The position numbers and the translations under genes are program-made. DNA of 64,000 bases from Myotis daubentonii (taxonomy: Eukaryota > Chordata > Mammalia > Chiroptera > Vespertilionidae). Below are positions 1 through 9,437 of the stretch, piece after piece. Positions within the stretch are counted from its first letter, which is position 1. Each line of letters starts with the position of its first letter. The notes under the pieces are model-generated. The model ran no database searches. It had not been told where the DNA came from and was given only the letters and a program-made list of their open reading frames with translations. The stretch is taken from positions 115,046,979 through 115,110,978 of the forward strand of contig NC_081841.1 in NCBI RefSeq assembly GCF_963259705.1, read 5' to 3'.

Positions 1-236
1 CCCACCAACAAAGATGGCGGCTAATTTGCATACTGCAGGCAGGGCGGGACAGCATGAGCCGCCAGCAGGAGCCACCATCCAGGCCCCCGTGTGCGACCCC
101 AGAAGCCGCCTGCCTGCCGCCCGTGATCGGATCCAATCTCGGGCCGCTGGCCAGTCCCAGAAGCCCCAGAAGCCGCCGGCCTGCTGCCCATGATCAGATC
201 CAATCCCAGGCCGCAGAAGCCCCAGAAGCCCCCTGA
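1..236 (+). mobile_element. Helitron (HeliBat-type) fragment cut by the window edge
   Basis: The first 35 bases match the subterminal 5' module of the other Helitrons here: a perfect YY1-type AAGATGGCGGC at 11-21, then ATTTGCAT (octamer, reverse) at 24-31. GC-rich internal sequence follows, with two imperfect copies of a roughly 65-base unit (about 108-236) built around GATCNGATCCAATC. The true 5' TC end lies outside the window. No 3' hairpin or CTAG is visible before L1-like sequence begins near 237, so the 3' end is missing or decayed. The module strongly resembles the Helitron end at 52430-52566. Non-coding; no Rep/helicase sequence is present. Confidence 0.7.
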
Positions 237-642
237 TATGGTAGTAACTCTATCAGTAAGCACTCTGAAAGTCAGTGGCATAAATGCACCAATGAAAACA
301 CAGATTATGTGGGTGAATCAAAAACAAAACCCACTTTAAATATAAAGACACATATCAATTAAAAGTAAATGAATTAAACTGAAGCCTGTTTTGCTCAGTG
401 GATAGAGCATTAGCCCTTGGAATGAAGGGTCCCAGGTTCGATTCCAGTCAAGGGCATGTACCTCAGTTGCTGGCCTGATCCCCAGTCCCTATCAGAGCAT
501 GTGCAGGAGGCAACCAATCAATGTCTTTATCCCTTTCCCTTCATTCTCTCTAAAATTCAATGGAAAAATATCCTTGGGTGAAGTAAATGGATTAAGTAAT
601 ATTAAAGAGACTAAGAAAAATATATTCCAAATATTGTTAGTT
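237..642 (+). mobile_element. Old LINE-1 ORF2 endonuclease-region fragment, split by a SINE
   Basis: The sequence around 255-365 (…CACTTTAAATATAAAGAC… context) and 581-640 fits the part of L1 ORF2 that encodes the apurinic endonuclease domain, with many stops. A VES SINE interrupts it at 378-580. The divergence suggests an old L1M-like copy. Boundaries are approximate and subfamily assignment needs alignment. Confidence 0.6.
378..580 (+). mobile_element. VES SINE (tRNA-derived bat SINE)
   Basis: A box-like TTGCTCAGTGG (about 391-401) and B box GGTTCGATTCC (about 435-445) mark the tRNA-derived head that RNA polymerase III would use. The tail is the usual VES body ending in an A-rich stretch. 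It is flanked by a nearly perfect 15-base target-site duplication (363-377 and 581-595, AAGTAAATGRATTAA), the mark of L1-mediated insertion. Somewhat diverged from the youngest copies at 43284 and 57540. Confidence 0.88.
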
Positions 643-974
643 GTATAATGGTTATGTTTAAACTATTAACACCTAAGAAATTGGGTAAAGGGTACATATA
701 ATATGCTGTAGTATTTTATAGTTTTTTTTTTTTACATGTATGAGATTATTTCAAATTAAAATATTAAAAATTTAAAACTTAATAAAATATTAATTGAAAT
801 GTATCTGCATTACATGAAAAATCTCCTAATTGCTCCTAGCATAATTTGTTAAATTGTGCTAAAATTTACAAGGGTTCAATTAAAAAATATCTTAATTCTA
901 AATGATATAATAGAAAATATATAACAGTGCAGTTATAAGCACTTATCTGAAAATAAAAATTTAAAAAAGTGAAT
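643..974. other. AT-rich stretch without a recognised gene
   Basis: No coding signal. Positions about 650-770 resemble the 3' end of an old L1-type element (GGGTAAAGGGTACA, then a T run and an ATTATTTCAAA-like end), but the match is weak. The rest is simple AT-rich DNA. Confidence 0.4.
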
Positions 975-1106
975 TTAAAGATGGGATTAGCCAAAGATAT
1001 ATGCACAACCCATGGATACAGACAGCAGTATGGTGATGGCCAGAGAGAAGTGGGGGGCAAGAGTTGGGGAGAGGGGTCAAAAGGGGAGAAATAGGGACAT
1101 CCTATA
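975..1106 (+). mobile_element. LINE-1 3' UTR fragment
   Basis: Contains the characteristic bat L1 3' UTR run (CATGGATACAGACAGCAG, GAGAGAAGTGGGGGGCAAG, ATAGGGACAT) seen in the other L1 3' ends of this window. It stops abruptly where the first Helitron begins, before the usual terminal A-rich tail. Confidence 0.75.
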
Positions 1107-2838
1107 CCCTATCTAATAAAAGAGAAACATAGTAATTAGCCATACCTCCACTACCCTTCAGATTGGCTAATCAGGGCGATATGCAAATTAACTGCCAGCC
1201 AACATGGCGGCCGGCAGCCGGGTAGCTTGAAGCAAACATGAGGCTTGCTTGCTTCAGTGATGGAGAACTCACAACGTTCCCCGCCTGCTGCTGCCGGCCT
1301 CTGAGCTTGCAGTTTGAAACATTGTTACAAATATAGAAGCTAAACAAAACCCCAGAAACCTGCTTTCAGCCGGTGGGGATCTCAGAGCTGGAGTTGAAAC
1401 AGTGTTTCGATTATAGAACCCAAACAAACCAGATACCTGCTTTCAGCAGCCAAGGCCTAAGAGCTGGAGCCAAGCCTGAGAGCTAAAGCTGGCCCAGAAT
1501 TTAAAGAAAAGAAAAAAAGGAGCAGTTGAGAGCTTCAGTCACCCACCAACCTGAAAACAGCCCTCAGCCCCTCACCCAGACTGGCAAGGCACCCCAGTAG
1601 GGACCCCCACCCTGAAGGGGGTGTGACCAGCTGCACACAGCCATCATCCCCTCGCCTAAGCTGGCCAGGCACCCTATTGGGGACCCCTACCCTGATCCAG
1701 GACATCCTTCAGGGCAAACCAGCCGGCCCCAACCCATGCACCAGGCCTCTATCTTATATAGTAAAAGGGTAATATGCCTCCCAGCACCAGGATCAGTAGA
1801 GCCCAGAGGCCTCCCAGCACTGGGATCAGCATGCCAGGGGGCAGCGCCCAAACCCCCTGATCGCCCTGCGGCTCTGTGTATGACAGGGGGCGGAGCCACA
1901 ACCTCCCTATCTGCCCTGCTCTGTTGGTGACAGGGAAAGGCTCCCCAAACCCCTGATCAGCCCTGCTCTGTGCCTGATAGGGTGGAGCTCCCCAACCCCC
2001 TGATCGTCCTGCGGCTCTGTGTGTGACAGGGTGCGGCGCCCCAACCCCCCCTCAATGGGCCTTATTCTGTGTGTGACGGGGTAGAGCCATAACCTCCCCA
2101 TCGGCTCTGCCCTGAGTGTGACAGTGGCGGTGCCCCGACCCCCTGATCAGCCCTGCTTTGTGGTTGATAGAGGGTGGCACCCCAACCACCCCCCATGGGC
2201 CCTGCTCTCTGTGTGACAGGGAAGAGCCATAACCTCTCCATCGGCCCTGCCCTGAGTGTGACGGGATGCGGCGCCCTAACCAACTGATCCACCCTGATCT
2301 GTATGTGACAGGGGGCAGTGCCCCAACTCCCCTATTGGCCATGCTCTGTGCGTGATAGGGGGAGCTCTTGAACCTCCTGATCTACCCTGGTCTGTGCATG
2401 ACAGGGTACGGAGCCCCAACCCTCCTGATGGGCCCTGCTCTGTGCGTGACAGGGGGCAGCGCCCCAACCCTCTGATTGGCCCTGCACTGTGCATGACATT
2501 GGGTGGTGCCGCAACCTCCCCATCGACCCTGCCTTGAGTGTGACACGGGGCGGTGCCCCAACCCCCCAATCTGCCCTACCCTGAGCATGACTGAGGGTGG
2601 CATCGCAACCTCTTGATCCACCCTACTCTGTGCATGACAGGGGGCGGCGCCCCAACTCCCCAATCGGCCCTGCTCTGAGCCCGACCAGGGGCTGCACCTA
2701 GGGATTGGGCCTGCTCTCTGCTACCCGAGAGCAGGCTTAAGCCAGCAGGTCGTTATCTCCCGAGGGGGTCCCAGATTGCGAGAGGGCACATGCCGGGCTG
2801 AGGGACCACCCCCCCCCCCGAGTGCACAAGGCCTCTAG
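1107..2838 (+). mobile_element. Composite non-autonomous Helitron (A+B form)
   Basis: The 5' end (CCCTATCTAATAAAAGAG; TC changed to CC) and the 3' end (…GGCCTCTAG, CTAG at 2835-2838) define the element. Near 1750 a 3'-like terminus (GCACCAGGCCTCTA) is fused directly to a second 5'-like terminus (TCTTATATAGTAAAAGGG), so the unit is two elements joined head to tail. Part A has an inverted CCAAT (1172-1176) and a perfect octamer ATGCAAAT (1191-1198). Part B is filled by about 18 copies of a roughly 47-base minisatellite. No transposase frame exists, so it would need Rep/helicase supplied in trans. The same A+B form recurs at 39702, 54195 and 59251. Confidence 0.88.
1820..2690 (+). repeat. 47-base minisatellite inside Helitron part B
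   Basis: About 18 degenerate tandem units of 46-50 bases, each with CCCCAACCCCCTGATC, then GGCCCTGCTCTGTG and a TGACAGGGGGCGG-type block. The repetitive frame creates spurious open frames on both strands. Unit variants occur in a similar order in the copies at 40436-41280, 54800-55510 and 59410-59905. Confidence 0.9.
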
Positions 2839-4048
2839 ACTACAGTAATAAAAGAGGAAAATGGTAATTGGCGTACGACGCTACCCTTTTCATTGGCTAA
2901 TCAGGGCTATATGCAAATTAACTGCCAACTAAGACTGGCAGTTTACTGCCAACAAGATGGCAGTTAATTTGCATATGTAGGCACAATGCAGGGAGGCGAA
3001 AGGGAAAGCAGGAAGAAGCCCCCTGCCACTAACAGTGATCGGAAACCCAGGGGGGAGCTAAGAGCTGGGGGGCAGGGCAAAGGCGGCCCAGCCATGATCG
3101 GAGAATCAGGTGCCTTTTCCGCCCTGGCCAGTGATAGCAGGAAGTAGGGGTGGAGCCAGCGATGGGAGCTGGGCACGGTAGAAGCTGGCAGTCCCAGGAG
3201 CTAGGGGTCCCTTGCCTGGGCCTAAAGCGAAGCCCATGATCGCGGGGCCGCTGCAGCTGCGGGTCCCCACTGCCCGGGCCGGACACCTCAGCCAGAGGCA
3301 TCCTGCAGGGGCAGGGGCGGAGCCCGCGCGATTGTGGCGCCCCCCGCTGCCACTGCAGGTCCCTGCTGCCCGGGCCGGACAACTAGGCCAGAGGCGTTAG
3401 GCCTGGGCAGGGGCGGAGCCTGCAACCACGGGGAGCTGGGAGTCCCCTGCCCAGTCCTGACACCTCTGCCAGAGGCCTCCGGCCTGGTCAAGGGGCCGAT
3501 CCGGTGATTGGTGATCGGAGGGTGATGAGGATCAATTCCTCTGGCCGAGGCATCAGGCCTGGGCGGGGGGCTGGAGCCGGGGTTTGGGGGGATATGATGG
3601 TCCCTTGTCCAGGCCTGAAGCCTGGGTCAGAGGTGTCAGTCTTGGGCGGGAGCCAGAGCCAGTGATTGGGGGGAGATGGGGGTCCCCTGTCCAAGCCTGA
3701 CACCTCTGACAGAGGTGTCAGGCCTGGGCAGGGGACCCTCATTTCCCCCCATCACTGGTTCTGCCCCCAGCCCAGGCCTGATGCCTCTGGCCTAGACATC
3801 AGGCCTGGGCAGGGGACCCCAGACCCCTTTGATTGCTGGCTCTGCCCCTTGCCCAGGCCTGATGCCTCGGCCAGAGGCGTAGACCCCCATCACCCTCCGA
3901 TCGGCAAGGGGCCTTTCCTGCGATTGGAGGGTGATGGGGGTCATTGCCTGAGGGCTCCCAGTATGTGAGAGGGGACAGGCTGGGCTGAGGGACACTCCCC
4001 CCCACACACACACACCCAGTGCACGAATTTCATGCACCGGGCCCCTAG
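2839..4048 (+). mobile_element. Helitron, second unit of a tandem array
   Basis: Begins exactly after the CTAG of the preceding element (ACTACAGTAATAAAAGAG, a decayed TCCTATCTAATAAAAGAG). The 5' module has ATTGG (2892-2896), octamer ATGCAAAT (2911-2918), a YY1-like AAGATGGCAG (2954-2963) and a reverse octamer (2967-2974). The interior is GC-rich, with repeats around AGGCCTGGGCAGGGG that form short palindromes. The 3' end has the hairpin GTGCACGAATTTCATGCAC (4019-4037) and CTAG at 4045-4048. Non-coding. Confidence 0.87.
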
Positions 4049-4487
4049 TAACAATAATAAAAGGCTAATATGCAAATTGACTGAAAGGCAGAATGACTGA
4101 TTGCTGTGAGGCGCAGTGGCCACCAGGGGGCAGATGCTCAATGCAGGAGCTGCCCCCTGGTGGTCAGTGCATTTCCGTATGGGGTTTTCCACTCATCCAG
4201 AAGCTGGCTCATGGCTGGCCAGTGCAGGAGCCTCTCCCACCTCTGTGGCAGCACTAAGAATGCCCAATTAACAGTTTAGACCCAATCCCTTGGGGGCCTA
4301 AGCCTTTAGTCAGACATCCCCTGAGGGCTCCCTGGCTGCCAGAAGGATGTCTGACTGCAAGCTTATGCTTGATCCCTCGGGGAGTGGGCCTAAGTCGACA
4401 GGTGGACATCCCCCAAGGGATCCTGGACTGCAAATGGGAGTAGGCCAGGCTGAGGGACCCCCACCGAGTGCACAAATTGGCCTCTAG
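4049..4487 (+). mobile_element. Short Helitron, third unit of the array, with paired CTCF-like motifs
   Basis: Starts immediately after the previous CTAG (TAACAATAATAAAAGGCTAA, a decayed TCCTATATAATAAAAGGC), carries an octamer ATGCAAAT just inside, and ends with GGCCTCTAG (CTAG 4484-4487) a few bases after a partial hairpin sequence. It contains a perfect inverted repeat of a 14-base CTCF-core-like motif at 4120-4133 and 4150-4163. A larger internal stem pairs the GATGTCTGACT-type block near 4346 with sequence further on, as in the related copies at 29392 and 30661. Confidence 0.87.
4120..4163. promoter_or_regulatory. Inverted pair of CTCF-core-like motifs
   Basis: Forward CCACCAGGGGGCAG at 4120-4133 and its exact reverse complement at 4150-4163, separated by 16 bases. 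The preceding TGG extends the match to the wider vertebrate CTCF consensus. The motifs point toward each other. The motif match is seen; binding is inferred. The palindrome could also form a hairpin. Confidence 0.55.
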
Positions 4488-5224
4488 TCTATTATATTTA
4501 TGGACATACTAAGATTTATTTATTTAGCTTATTCTGCAATTATGAGCATATACATTAAAATTGCATTATAATAAATATTGATACACAACTCTTTTGAACA
4601 TAATTTATTTCTCTAAGATACATTAAAGTGATTGTGCATGTATAAGTCTCAATAACTTGATACCACTTTCCAGATATTGATCAATTTCTAGTAGCACCAA
4701 CAATGTATGCCATAATTTTCACCATGTAGGCCAACTATTATTATAAATATGTATTTTATATAGCAAATATTTATTTTCCATTTTGAATGAACAAAAACCA
4801 ATATCATCTTGTCTTAATTGGTACTTAATTTATATCCTAATCTTTATTTCTCAAGCTTAGGTTCTATGAACTCTGGAGCCATCACAAGCAATCTGATGAG
4901 TCCCATGAAGTCTTTCTTGGTACATGTAAGATCTTAGTAACCACTAGTATCCATGACATAAAACTGCTCTATCTGAGGTGCATTTGATGTACAGTGGTGA
5001 CATTGCATGGCTTTGTGGATGATATAGTTAAACTGAAGGTACTCTTATTCACACAAGAATTACATTTTGAGAACTTGTACAGTGATTGCATATTTTTAAG
5101 TATGTCACATTTTAAGTCTCTCAAAGTAATGCTTAAAGAAAATAAACTTAGAAATAAAGCTTTTAAATTTTTTCAGAAAATCTAAGAAATAATAATGTTA
5201 CACATAAGTAATCTAGTGTTAGCC
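4488..5224. other. Unrecognised AT-rich DNA
   Basis: No gene. Positions about 4600-4720 faintly resemble a very old L1 3' region in reverse. The 63-codon frame at 4994-5185 has no recognisable domain or context and looks fortuitous. Confidence 0.4.
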
Positions 5225-5382
5225 TTACAAAAACATTATGAGCAACCACTTGAGAATGATATTTCTATTATTTTCATTGTATAATGAGGGAACTGAGGTT
5301 TGTGATAAGGAATGATAAAATGATTGGGAAATTTATCATCTATAAGTAACTTGCCCCATATCACACAGCTACTGGGTACTGT
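5225..5382 (+). mobile_element. MIR SINE
   Basis: Shows the MIR core in order: ATTATTTTCATTGTATAATGAGG, AACTGAGGTTTG, then TAAGTAACTTGCCC and ATCACACAGCTACTGGGT. This is an ancient mammalian tRNA-derived SINE mobilised by L2; the divergence fits its age. Confidence 0.82.
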
Positions 5383-5394
5383 GTTTCTCTCTCA

Positions 5395-5460
5395 TATACA
5401 CAGACACACACACACGCACACACAATCAGACACACATATACAGCACATATACATATATAT
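5395..5460. repeat. CA-rich microsatellite
   Basis: Interrupted CA dinucleotide repeat (CACACACACACGCACACACA and nearby CACATATAC steps) grading into TA-rich sequence. Confidence 0.85.
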
Positions 5461-6513
5461 TAACTCAATTATATACACAAACATATGTATATATTTGACT
5501 TAAGTGTTTAATTAGTTTGAATGTTTATGTGTTTGTGTATTATACATGTGTATTTCATAAAAAATAGTACTTCAGAGCTTCAGGATATTCAAGCATTCAT
5601 TAAAGACTAGATATGATAAACAAAATTCACTGCTTTTTTATTCTTTTCAGTTTTCTAAATTATCTGTGATTCATCTTCAAGATAAGTTTTCTTGTCCTTC
5701 ATAAGTTCCAGAATAAATATATCCAAATCTGAGAAAGTCTATCCTGATGTCTCCTTGCATGTGGGAGAGTATACCAGGCAGATATTTATGCTTAGAATCT
5801 ATGTAGTTCAGCCTCACTTTTAGTAGATCTAGACAATTGCATTTGTATAATGAACTCTCTGTGCTGTCTTTAATGCCTCTGCCAACAAAGGATTATCCTT
5901 ACATCCATTTCAGTGAGCTTTCAGATGCTGTTCACTCAACTGAATTGCTGATCCCCAATTTGAGGCTAAATGAGCATTAGTGGTTTACTAAAAGATTTTA
6001 AAATGTCCTAAGCTTTAGTTATCTTGTTGACATATGAAGAATAGATGCCAGGAAATCAGGATGAATCAAACAGGTGAGGAATTGAACTATAATATTCTAT
6101 AAATATTTTTAAATTCTGATATAAGAAAAATTTGGCCAAGTAGATTTGAAAAGGAAAAATTAGTAGAGATGACTAAAATCCAGATTTGTAATGCTATTAG
6201 AACTGCTTTCACCATGTAATCTAATGATCCCAAAGATCATTTGAGTAACAAAGATACCAAGAGATATTTACAGGTAAATAAAATCTATTATTTTAAAAAA
6301 ATATTTCAGCTTTTAATGAATGTAAAGTATGTGTGTGTAAATACAAACAGAAAGAACTATAAAATAAAAAGTCAAACTTTACTTCCTTAGAGTAAAAACT
6401 TCCTTGACTATTTTTATTTACTATTCCAAATTGTAAATTCAGTAACTCTAAATAATATATTTAAGCCATTCATTTTTATTTATAACTGTTTAGCAATATT
6501 TAATTATGATTAA
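5461..6513. other. Unrecognised AT-rich DNA
   Basis: No coding signal, repeat family or RNA that I can name. Probably single-copy or very old repeat-derived sequence. Confidence 0.4.
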
Positions 6514-7005
6514 CTAGAGGCCCAGTGGATGAAATTCATGCACTGAGGGGGTGGGGAGTGTCCCGCAGCCCAGCCTGCACCCTATCCAATCTGGGACCCC
6601 TTGAGGGATGTCTGACTGCCTGTTTAGACCCAATACCACAGGGATAGGGCCTAAACAGGCAGTCGGACATCCCTCTCACAATCCAGGACTGCTGGCTCCT
6701 AACTGCCTGCCTGATTGCCCATAACCGCTTCTGCCTGCCAGCCTGATCACCCCTTAACCACTCCCCTGCCAGCCTGATCGACACCTAACTGCTCCCCTGA
6801 CAGCCCGATTGCCCCCAACTGCCCTCTCCTGCAATCCTGTTCCCCCGCAATGGCCCTCCCCTGCAGGCCTGGTCGCCCCTAACTGACCTCCCCTGCAGGC
6901 CATCTTGTGGTCACATGGGGGTGGCCATCTTTGACCACATGGGGGTGGCCATCTCTTGTGTTGGAGTGATGGTCCATTTGCATATTATCTATTTATTATA
7001 TAGGA
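6514..7005 (-). mobile_element. Short Helitron (minus strand)
   Basis: Read on the minus strand it begins TCCTATATAATAAATAG (plus-strand ATTATATAGGA ends at 7005) with an octamer just inside (ATTTGCAT at 6977-6984). It ends CTAG at 6514-6517, next to a hairpin-like GATGAAATTCATGCAC. A long internal inverted repeat lies at about 6604-6631 and 6655-6683 (GATGTCTGACTGCCTGTTTA and complement). The rest is a degenerate C-rich repeat of CCTGATCGCCCCTAACTG type, including repeated CCATCTTGTG and GGGGGTGGCCATC blocks near its 5' end. Confidence 0.88.
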
Positions 7006-7315
7006 TTATAAAAATACACTATCTCTTGTAGTCATTCCTCCTCCCAATGTCTTTCAAAATACACATATTGTTTTAGTTTGTTGATTATTGTCTAAATTTT
7101 TAAAATAACCTTAATACTTATTTACTGGTTCAAGACCTTTAGATAGTATCTCAATTTGCCTCTGTGTAAGAAGAAACATTATCTTTCTACTTTTATCCAC
7201 CTCTTATTTTCCTGCAGCCCATCACTCAATTTCTCTCACTTGTACCCCTACTGTAACATATTCAAAATTTATATAATTTTTAGATTAAAAAAATACATCC
7301 ATGCTTTGTATAGGA
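7006..7315. other. Unrecognised DNA
   Basis: No recognised feature. The small open frame from 7156 runs into the MER20 element and has no domain. Confidence 0.4.
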
Positions 7316-7538
7316 AAGTGATTCTCAGTCAAAAGCAACTTTACCACCTACCTGTGAAAAGACATGTAGTGATGACTGGAGACATTTGAGATGGTAATGA
7401 CTGGAGTGCTAAAGACATATAGTGGGGAAAAGCCAGAGATGCTGCTAAACATCCTGCAATGAACAGAATAGCAAATGAACAGAATAGCAAAGAATTACCT
7501 AACACAAATGTCAGTAGTGCTACATTGGAGAAACCGTG
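7316..7538 (+). mobile_element. MER20 (hAT-Charlie non-autonomous element)
   Basis: Matches MER20 in order: AGTGATTCTCAGTC end, ACTGGAGACATTT, GACTGGAGTGCTA, GCCAGAGATGCTGCTAAACATCCT, ATGAACAGAATAGC, AAAGAATTACC, and TTGGAGAAACCGTG at the far end. A 16-base piece (ATGAACAGAATAGCAA) is duplicated in tandem at about 7461-7492. MER20 is an ancient eutherian family, some copies of which are known to work as enhancers in endometrial cells; nothing here shows that this one does. Confidence 0.85.
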
Positions 7539-8304
7539 GACTCTCTAGGTTTATTTTGAACAATTTTTAAAATATCATGCAGTAGAACTAACTAAAGGTT
7601 CTATGCTGTTTAAAGGAGAATCTTGAAGGTACCAAAGTTGAAAAACATCTATTTTCTTAAAATTCATCACTCATTAGAAATCATGCCTCATTGCTTCTTA
7701 CTTGGATCATGAATTTTTATACACTTTTGTAATTCATGGAATTTTTAATTGCTAACTTTAATCTCATCAAAATAAGACATATATGCTTCTTTATCGCTGC
7801 ACTTGCGATTATGCAGCTTCTTGATAAAAGGTCAGTTTTGGACAGATTAAATTTTATGACTAATGCATAACTGTCATTCAGGGATTTTATTTTCTCTCTC
7901 TTTCTTCCATATGCTTCCTCAATCTTTCTTAGGTTTGACGTCTCATATGTTAGAACTAGAAATGTTTGAATACGTTTATAATTGATGGTTTAGAAGCTAT
8001 AAACTCCCAGGTTTAAATAAATAAAAATTATAATAATCAATTTTTAAATGTTAATAAAATTTATAAAAATAGTATTCTATAGTCATCAAGTATTTAGAGG
8101 TTTCATTCTCATTCTTTTGGGTATACTAACCTTTCAAAACTTTTGGAGCTTCTAAGTCTTGTTTGTGCTTATCCAGTTATTTTTGACTGCAGCTAAAAAA
8201 TAAAATAACATAATAAGGTGTTTATATTTGTAATGTAAAAGAAAATATAAAGATAGGTGCTTCTGAACTTTATTTGAGGGTTTTAAATAAGGTTTTCTGA
8301 GAGC
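7539..8304. other. Unrecognised AT-rich DNA
   Basis: No gene or identifiable repeat seen. Confidence 0.4.
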
Positions 8305-8312
8305 TTTTAGGC

Positions 8313-8622
8313 CAGGGGTTCTCAATCTGTGGGTTGCGACCCCTTTGGGGGTCGAACAACCCTTTCACAGGCATTGCCTAAGACCATCGGAAAACACATA
8401 TATAATTACATATCGTTTTTGTGATTAATCACTATGCTTTAATTATGTTCAATTTGTAACAATGAAAATACATCCTGCATATCAGATGTTTAAATTATGA
8501 TTCATAACAGTAGGAAAATTACAGTTATTAAGTAGCAACGATAATAATTTTATGGTTGGGGTCACCACAACATGAGGAACTGTATTAAAGGGTCGCAGCA
8601 TTAGGAAGGTTGAGAACCACTG
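8313..8622 (+). mobile_element. SPIN-type non-autonomous hAT transposon
   Basis: Terminal inverted repeats CAGGGGTTCTCAATCT and AGGTTGAGAACCACTG bound 310 bases. The subterminal blocks (GCGACCCCTTTGGGGGTCGAAC; ACACATATATAATTACATAT; TTAAAGGGTCGCAGCATTAGG) are those of the SPIN (Space Invaders) family. The flanking 8-base duplication is TTTTAGGC / CTCTAGGC (6 of 8). SPIN is known to have entered several tetrapod lineages by horizontal transfer. This is the longest of the three copies in the window and carries no transposase. Confidence 0.9.
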
Positions 8623-8630
8623 CTCTAGGC

Positions 8631-9384
8631 TGTATCCTATGGTTATAAGTCAACTGCAACAACCATAAGCATCATGACCTCCTGAGCATGCTTGAAAGCA
8701 TGAAGGACTTCTCTTCATCCTTCTTTACTCTTCCTTTTCCTCTTCACCTTCTCCTCCTTTTCCTTACTCACTTCTTCCTTTTCTATACCCTTTTCCTTTA
8801 TCCTCCTCTGCACCATCTCTTTCTTTTAATCAGAAAGAAATTTCCCATCAAAGCTTCCTTTAGCCAACTTCCTTTTTTATTTTATTGGCCATAACTAGCA
8901 AACATCTACACTCAATCAGTGATCAAGTGGGCAGTATGTGGCTGATCTCATGTGGTTGGGCGATTTCAACCCTCTCTTATGATATTGCCTCCCAATAAAT
9001 ATCAGAATGTATTCAAATTCCGGTGAGTGAAAAGGAGCAGACTACCAAGTGAATAAATGGCAATTTCTGCTGCAAAATATTTTGAAATTTCACCAATAAC
9101 ATCATGAATGAACTGTTTGTGTTTTTTTGTTTGATTTTGCTGTTTTGCCTTGGTATTCCATTCAATCTAAAGAGTTGTTTTTATTAGATTTGGATTTTTT
9201 TTCTATAATCAATCTCCCTATAATTTCTTTCTCCTCTTTTTCAGAAAAGACAAATAGAGAGATGTTGAACTTCTTAGCCTAATTATTTTTGGCTATTATT
9301 TTCCCCCCTCAAATTGTTTTTGTCTCTTTTGTTCTGAAAAAGTTTTTCAAAAATATTCTTACTTTCTCAGATATTTATTTATTT
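8631..9384. other. Unrecognised DNA with a pyrimidine-rich tract
   Basis: Positions about 8697-8830 are almost all C and T on the plus strand (purine-rich on the minus), giving a spurious 68-codon frame. The rest is AT-rich without a recognisable repeat. Confidence 0.4.
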
Positions 9385-9437
9385 ATTTTTAATCCTTTAT
9401 TGTTGAAAGTATTACATATGTCCCCCTTTTCCTCCAC
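9385..9437 (-). mobile_element. LINE-1 3' terminus (minus strand)
   Basis: CCTTTATTGTTGAAAGTATT and ACATATGTCC are the reverse complement of the L1 3' end also seen at 25690 and 33660. The rest of the 3' UTR is missing. The Helitron block follows and minus-strand L1 ORF2 resumes at 11155, so this is probably the tail of that L1, with a deletion at the junction. Confidence 0.65.

Noticed and set aside
1820..2690. Possible CRISPR-like array
   Set aside because: Units are degenerate along their whole length without unique spacers, in a eukaryotic Helitron with copies elsewhere in the window.
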